Assembly: GCA_016866645.1 (NCBI GenBank)
Contig: VGLX01000032.1
Span: forward strand, 1-8,954
Length of the DNA: 8,954 nt
Direction: 5' to 3'
Source of the DNA: Candidatus Woesearchaeota archaeon
Lineage (GTDB): Archaea > Nanobdellota > Nanobdellia > SCGC-AAA011-G17 > VGLX01
Both the position numbers and the translations under genes were made by a program. Shown one piece after another: positions 6,116 through 8,954 of this stretch. A model generated the notes under the pieces. It had not been told where the DNA came from, ran no database searches, and worked only from the letters and a program-made list of their open reading frames with translations. Within the stretch, counting starts at the first letter, position 1; each line of letters begins with the position of its first letter.

Positions 6116-6120
6116 AAAGG
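6111..6120 (+). promoter_or_regulatory. TATA box of the XRE-CBS regulator gene
   Basis: AATATAAAGG stands 24-33 bases before the ATG at 6144. The predicted transcript start is therefore within a few bases of that ATG, which favours it over the in-frame TTG at 6123. Confidence 0.55.
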
Positions 6121-6143
6121 GGTTGAAATCTCTCAATGTTAAA

Positions 6144-6692
6144 ATGGAAAACAGCCTAGAAAGCATAAAATCAACAAGGATAAAGCTTGGCCTGACGCAG
6201 GCAGAACTAGCACAATTAGCAGGCGTATCGCAATCTTTGATAGCTAAGATAGAATCTAAAAGAGTCGATCCTACATTCTCCAACACCCAGAAGATATTCG
6301 AGACGTTAAGGCGGATGGAGCAGAAGAACAACCTCAAAGCAAAAGACGTGATGAACCCGAAGATAATATCCGTCAATGCCAAAGACAACATAAAAGAAGT
6401 AATAGCCAAGATGAGAGAGCACGAGATCTCACAGATACCAATCATAGACAAAGATGTCAAAGGTGTAGTTTCAGAAAGCGGGATACTAGAACAGATACAA
6501 CAAGGGAAGGACATAAAAGATTTAGAAATCCAAGAAGTAATGAATGAGACACCACCCGTAATATCCGAAGAGACTGACATAAACTTAGTCACTAACATGC
6601 TAAAATATCACTCGATCATACTCGTGAGCAAGTACGGCAAGCTCACAGGTGTCATAACAAAAGCGGATATTCTCAGAAAAACATACAAATAA
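6144..6692 (+). CDS. XRE-family transcriptional regulator with two CBS domains, 182 aa
   Basis: Residues 7-57 form an XRE/Cro-type helix-turn-helix: IKSTRIKLGLTQAELAQLAG followed by VSQSLIAKIESKRVDP, with the classic TQAELA and VSQSxIxKIE segments. Residues 66-120 (KAKDVMNPKIISVNAKDNIKE...QIPIIDKDVKGVVSES) and 129-182 (IQEVMNETPPVISEETD...GKLTGVITKADILR) are two CBS repeats. Such repeats together form a pocket that binds adenosine nucleotides or, in some families, S-adenosylmethionine. The protein is therefore probably a DNA-binding switch responding to an adenosyl ligand. This architecture is well known in archaea. The ATG at 6144 is preferred: the TTG at 6123 adds seven residues outside the fold and would place the start too close to the TATA box. 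The gene is divergent from the metallopeptidase-like gene. The target genes are unknown; the neighbours and itself are likely. Confidence 0.93.
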   Translation: MENSLESIKSTRIKLGLTQAELAQLAGVSQSLIAKIESKRVDPTFSNTQKIFETLRRMEQKNNLKAKDVMNPKIISVNAKDNIKEVIAKMREHEISQIPIIDKDVKGVVSESGILEQIQQGKDIKDLEIQEVMNETPPVISEETDINLVTNMLKYHSIILVSKYGKLTGVITKADILRKTYK

Positions 6693-6695
6693 ATA

Positions 6696-6702
6696 ATTTT
6701 TC
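6696..6702 (+). terminator. Short T-tract after the regulator gene
   Basis: A run of five T follows the TAA by a few bases (6697-6701). It is a plausible weak archaeal terminator. The remaining bases up to the next TATA box show no other feature. Confidence 0.3.
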
Positions 6703-6742
6703 CGAAACAATCGCAAAATCTTCCAAAATTCTTGGCAAAGGC

Positions 6743-6750
6743 ATATAAAA
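6743..6750 (+). promoter_or_regulatory. TATA box of the lamin-tail protein gene
   Basis: ATATAAAA within GGCATATAAAACAG stands 25-32 bases before the ATG at 6775. No Shine-Dalgarno sequence follows it. Confidence 0.6.
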
Positions 6751-6774
6751 CAGATATAAGATTCTTAGGGATTT

Positions 6775-8241
6775 ATGAGACGAATACTAATCTTGATATT
6801 GCTACTCCTCCCGATGGTAAAGGCAGAAGTCTTGATAACCGAGATCATGGCAAACCCCCTAGCAGACGAGGATTTGAACGAATGGGTAGAGCTTTACAAC
6901 AACAGCACAGAGTTTATAGATATGAAAGGATGGTCTTTCGGTGACGACAAGGACAACGACACGCTAAAAGGCGGATTGTATAACGGAGAAGGGACTATCA
7001 TCCCAAGCCAAGGATATGCGATACTCACAGATTCCAATACAAGAGTTTACAATAATTTCAACGTAAGCTCAGAAACGATTAAGTTATACTGTGACGATGA
7101 CACCTTAGGCAACGGCTTAAGGAACAGCGGAGAAACAGTATGGCTTTACAGCCCTTCCAGAGATGCCGTACAAGAAGTTACGTACCAAGAGACAGGAGAA
7201 GGCTTAAGCTACTCACTAATCGGAGATAACTGGACAGAGTCAGAGCCTACACCAGGATACGGCGACATAGCCCAAGAGGAAGTAATAAAGACAGGCTGTG
7301 ATTGGAAAGTGGAAATCCTAACAAACCTCACGTTCATAAACGACCCAGAATTCGAGATACTCGTAAGCAAAGTTTACGGAGAGAAAAACAACCTCACCCT
7401 GAACAGGCGGATAAAGGACGTTTTCGGAGGGACAGTAAAAGAATATGGGCCCTTAGAAGTGGAAGACGCTCTGAATTATAGGACTTACAAATACTCACCT
7501 AACCTTAAGAGCAATAATGCTTATGTAATAGAAGCGAATATCAACAGCGACTGTGATACTATTCCTGAGAACGATAAAGCCCAGCAAGTGATATTCGTGC
7601 AAGGGGAGAAAGCAAAAGAAGAGTCAACGCTTGAGATAACACAGGTCTACGACCTGGGCCAAGACAAAACCGCATCATGGGGGCAGACGATAAAAGCTAG
7701 GCTGAAAGTATACAAAGGCAACACCAACAAGAAAGCTATCGACATATGGACAGAAAACGGTAAAGAAAAAGCAAGCAAACAAGCGAGCATAAGCCTAGAA
7801 GACAAGTACACGACAACAGAAATAACAATACCCTTACAGCTAAAGCCTAACTGCGACAAGAAGCTCAAGGACGGCGAGTACAGGATAATAGCCGAAGGCC
7901 TAGACCTAGAAGCAGACAAGAAAATAACAATAAAAGGAGAGAACAAAGAGACCTGCCAAGTGATAAAAGAGATAGTGAAACAGAACGTGACCGTAAAAAG
8001 CGAATGCCCTGCAGTAAAACAAGAATCCCTTAAGAATGCCACAAAAAAAGAGACGCCTGCAGCGAATCTCACAACGCCGCATACAGAAAGCCCTGCAAAG
8101 ATCACAGGAGAAGTCGTCTACCAATCAAAAGACGCTAAAACCAAAAAGATAGGGCAATACGTCTACGCAGGAATAATCGCAATGATAATAACCGGATTCT
8201 TAATCAAGAGGAAGCTAAAGCAAAAAAGCGAAGCTATATAA
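6775..8241 (+). CDS. Exported lamin-tail-domain protein with C-terminal membrane anchor, 488 aa
   Basis: Residues 1-17 are a signal peptide (RR, a run of Ile/Leu, then MVKA before the mature E18). Residues 18 to about 165 form a lamin tail domain: VLITEIMANPLADEDLNEWVELYN, MKGWSF, IIPSQGYAILTD, RNSGETVWLYS, and the typical closing EPTPGYGD. The Asp-rich DDKDND (57-62) could bind calcium. The central part (about 175-390) looks like one or more beta-sandwich modules with scattered cysteines (C175, C260, C360, C394, C411) and several N-x-S/T sequons. A Lys/Thr/Pro-rich stalk (about 405-445) leads to ITGEVV (443-448), one transmembrane helix (about 461-477) and a basic KRKLKQK tail. The protein is thus held outside the cell by its C-terminus. 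Lamin tail domains are often found in secreted nucleases and surface adhesins. No nuclease motif is visible here. The next gene starts 29 bases downstream. Confidence 0.9.
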   Translation: MRRILILILLLLPMVKAEVLITEIMANPLADEDLNEWVELYNNSTEFIDMKGWSFGDDKDNDTLKGGLYNGEGTIIPSQGYAILTDSNTRVYNNFNVSSETIKLYCDDDTLGNGLRNSGETVWLYSPSRDAVQEVTYQETGEGLSYSLIGDNWTESEPTPGYGDIAQEEVIKTGCDWKVEILTNLTFINDPEFEILVSKVYGEKNNLTLNRRIKDVFGGTVKEYGPLEVEDALNYRTYKYSPNLKSNNAYVIEANINSDCDTIPENDKAQQVIFVQGEKAKEESTLEITQVYDLGQDKTASWGQTIKARLKVYKGNTNKKAIDIWTENGKEKASKQASISLEDKYTTTEITIPLQLKPNCDKKLKDGEYRIIAEGLDLEADKKITIKGENKETCQVIKEIVKQNVTVKSECPAVKQESLKNATKKETPAANLTTPHTESPAKITGEVVYQSKDAKTKKIGQYVYAGIIAMIITGFLIKRKLKQKSEAI

Positions 8242-8242
8242 A
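8235..8242 (+). promoter_or_regulatory. TATA box of the 129-aa protein gene
   Basis: TATATAAA overlaps the TAA stop (8239-8241) of the lamin-tail gene and lies 28-35 bases before the ATG at 8270. There is no Shine-Dalgarno sequence before the ATG. Confidence 0.55.
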
Positions 8243-8269
8243 CCAAAAAATACTTGCCTAAAACTAACC

Positions 8270-8659
8270 ATGGATAAGATACAAGCTAAAATCGTAATTG
8301 AAATATTAGGGACGCCAAAAGAGCATGTCGAGCAGACTATAACCAAGGTTATCGAGAACCTTAAGAGCGAAGAAGGCGTCAAACTCTTAAGAGAAACAAC
8401 ATACCAAGCAGAGAAGATCAAAGACATGTGGAGCACATTCTCAGACTTAGAAATACAAGTTAACGACTTAACCAAACTTGTAAGCATATGCTTTGACTAC
8501 ATGCCATCCTCAGTAGAGATAATCGACCCTATAGAGATGGAACTAGAAACTGTAAAGATAACAGACCTCCTTAACGACCTGATGGCAAGGCTCCACAAGA
8601 CAGACATGCTACTGAAGAACTCTTTAGCAGAGAATAAAATTCTAAAACAAAAAAAGTGA
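8270..8659 (+). CDS. Conserved-looking protein of unknown function, 129 aa
   Basis: I cannot name the family with certainty. The sequence reads like a compact cytoplasmic alpha/beta protein. IQAKIVIEILGTP (4-16) looks like a first strand, EHVEQTITKVIENLKS (18-33) a helix, VKLLRETTYQAEKI (37-50) a second strand region, and STFSDLEIQVND (55-66) a third. Then comes a helix with ICFDYMPSSVEIIDP (73-87), and a mostly helical C-terminus (about 93-129) rich in Leu/Lys/Glu. The first part could be a ferredoxin-like beta-alpha-beta fold. It has no metal ligands, signal peptide or membrane segment. The ATG is supported by the TATA position. The stop TGA directly abuts the right end of an IS200/IS605-type element, so the extreme C-terminus (KQKK) might have been altered by insertion. 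Confidence 0.8.
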   Translation: MDKIQAKIVIEILGTPKEHVEQTITKVIENLKSEEGVKLLRETTYQAEKIKDMWSTFSDLEIQVNDLTKLVSICFDYMPSSVEIIDPIEMELETVKITDLLNDLMARLHKTDMLLKNSLAENKILKQKK

Positions 8660-8663
8660 ACCT

Positions 8664-8685
8664 CCCCACCGCTGAGCGGATGGGG
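8664..8685. repeat. Right-end hairpin of the IS element (possible 3' part of the TnpB guide RNA)
   Basis: CCCCA (8664-8668) plus CCGC (8669-8672) pair with GCGG (8676-8679) and TGGGG (8681-8685). The loop is TGA, and a single A at 8680 is bulged, giving nine base pairs. Its place a few bases beyond the TnpB stop fits the imperfect palindrome that TnpA recognises on single-stranded DNA. In characterised TnpB systems this region is also transcribed as the end of the omega RNA, with the guide read from the flanking host DNA. Confidence 0.75.
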
Positions 8686-8692
8686 CATCTGG

Positions 8693-8954
8693 CTATCCCA
8701 AGTTTTGGGCGTTGCCAGTCCATTCTTGCTTCATCGACGTTCCCAACGGAGCATCTCTGCAAGCGTTGATTCCCGCGGTCCCTGCGGTATTTTCCAAAGC
8801 TGATGCTTTGATAATTATTGCTGACATGACATCACGGTCTAATACGACACCACATTTTTTGCATTTATGATCTCTTACTGCCAACGACTTCTCAACCAGG
8901 TTTCCACAGATGCAATACTGTGACGTTCCTCTGGCATCGACTTCTACGATTCGT
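8693..8954 (-). CDS. tnpB: TnpB RNA-guided nuclease / OrfB, C-terminal part, partial at 5' end
   Basis: The 86 visible residues are the last part of a TnpB. VDARGTSQY leads into the zinc finger, with C14-I-C16-G, VEKSLAVRDHK, C31-K-K-C34-G (numbered from the window edge). Then comes DRD (39-41), the RuvC-III segment with the last catalytic aspartate. The tail GTAGINACRD...GTSMKQE is characteristic of the family. TnpB is an RNA-guided DNA endonuclease of IS200/IS605 transposons and the ancestor of Cas12. Two oddities are visible. The first finger half is C-x-C, where the family has C-x2-C (TSQxCSxCG), so one codon seems lost. The RuvC-III block reads DRDVMSAIIIKA instead of the usual DRDxNAAxNI. 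The frame is intact up to TAG, but the enzyme may be decaying. The N-terminal and RuvC-I/II parts are outside the window. Confidence 0.9.
   Translation of the reverse strand, partial: RIVEVDARGTSQYCICGNLVEKSLAVRDHKCKKCGVVLDRDVMSAIIIKASALENTAGTAGINACRDAPLGTSMKQEWTGNAQNLG

Larger units (their letters stand above)
8656..8954 (-). mobile_element. Right end of an IS200/IS605-type element (partial)
   Basis: A TnpB C-terminus on the minus strand, immediately followed by a strong short hairpin and then host sequence, is the standard right-end layout of IS200/IS605/IS1341-type elements. The boundary lies between the hairpin (8664) and the 129-aa gene. GGTTCAC, read on the minus strand up to 8656, is a plausible tip, but the exact base cannot be fixed from one copy. 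The left end and any tnpA lie outside the window. These elements make no target duplication, so none is expected. Confidence 0.75.

Noticed and set aside
6123..6143. TTG at 6123 as the start of the XRE-CBS gene
   Set aside because: It is only a few bases from the TATA box and adds seven residues outside the helix-turn-helix fold. The ATG at 6144 fits a leaderless start better, though AAGGGG directly before the TTG leaves some doubt.
6032..6598. 188-codon minus-strand frame opposite the regulator
   Set aside because: Shadow of the XRE-CBS gene; the plus-strand protein has clear domains.
7647..8124. Minus-strand frames opposite the lamin-tail gene
   Set aside because: Phe/Ser/Val-rich antisense translations of a Lys/Glu-rich gene, without recognisable domains.
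1..8954. CRISPR arrays, tRNA or rRNA genes
   Set aside because: No regularly spaced repeats and no cloverleaf or rRNA-like sequence were recognised by eye. A covariance-model scan would be decisive for small RNAs.

Overview
The window looks archaeal, most likely from a small-genome DPANN-type lineage (Woesearchaeota or Pacearchaeota-like). That placement is inferred from gene content and promoter style, because no rRNA or tRNA is present. Nearly every gene has a TATA-like box about 25-31 bases before its start codon and no Shine-Dalgarno sequence, which is the pattern of leaderless archaeal transcripts. Genes are packed so tightly that several promoters lie inside the 3' end of the preceding gene. 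Isoleucine ATA codons are common. The XRE-CBS regulator, the TRASH-like zinc protein and the lamin-tail surface protein also fit an archaeon.

Positions 1-2535 (minus strand) hold a compact four-gene block: a 55-aa cysteine protein, a glutaredoxin-like protein, a second 55-aa cysteine protein paralogous to the first, and a fused restriction nuclease-methyltransferase of type IIG that runs off the left edge. The first three genes overlap each other, and only 6 bases separate the third from the fourth, so they are probably co-transcribed. None of the three small genes has an assigned function. This is the best candidate here for an undescribed system.

Positions 2608-5397 (minus strand) hold a small acidic zinc-ribbon protein, a major-facilitator transporter and a bacterial-type S-adenosylmethionine synthetase (metK). 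MetK supplies the methyl donor used by the methyltransferase, but the two are not in one operon. metK is the only gene in the window with a clear Shine-Dalgarno sequence.

Positions 5478-6692 hold a divergent pair: a small HExxH metallopeptidase-like protein (minus) and an XRE-type DNA-binding protein with two CBS domains (plus), with back-to-back TATA boxes between them. The arrangement resembles peptidase/repressor pairs of the ImmA/ImmR kind, but that link is inference.

Positions 6775-8659 (plus strand) hold an exported, membrane-anchored lamin-tail-domain protein and a 129-aa protein of unknown function. From about 8656 to the right edge is the right end of an IS200/IS605-type element: the C-terminal end of a TnpB on the minus strand, followed by its terminal hairpin. 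The element abuts the stop codon of the 129-aa gene. The TnpB end shows slightly degenerate zinc-finger and RuvC-III motifs. I saw no CRISPR array, tRNA, rRNA or origin.
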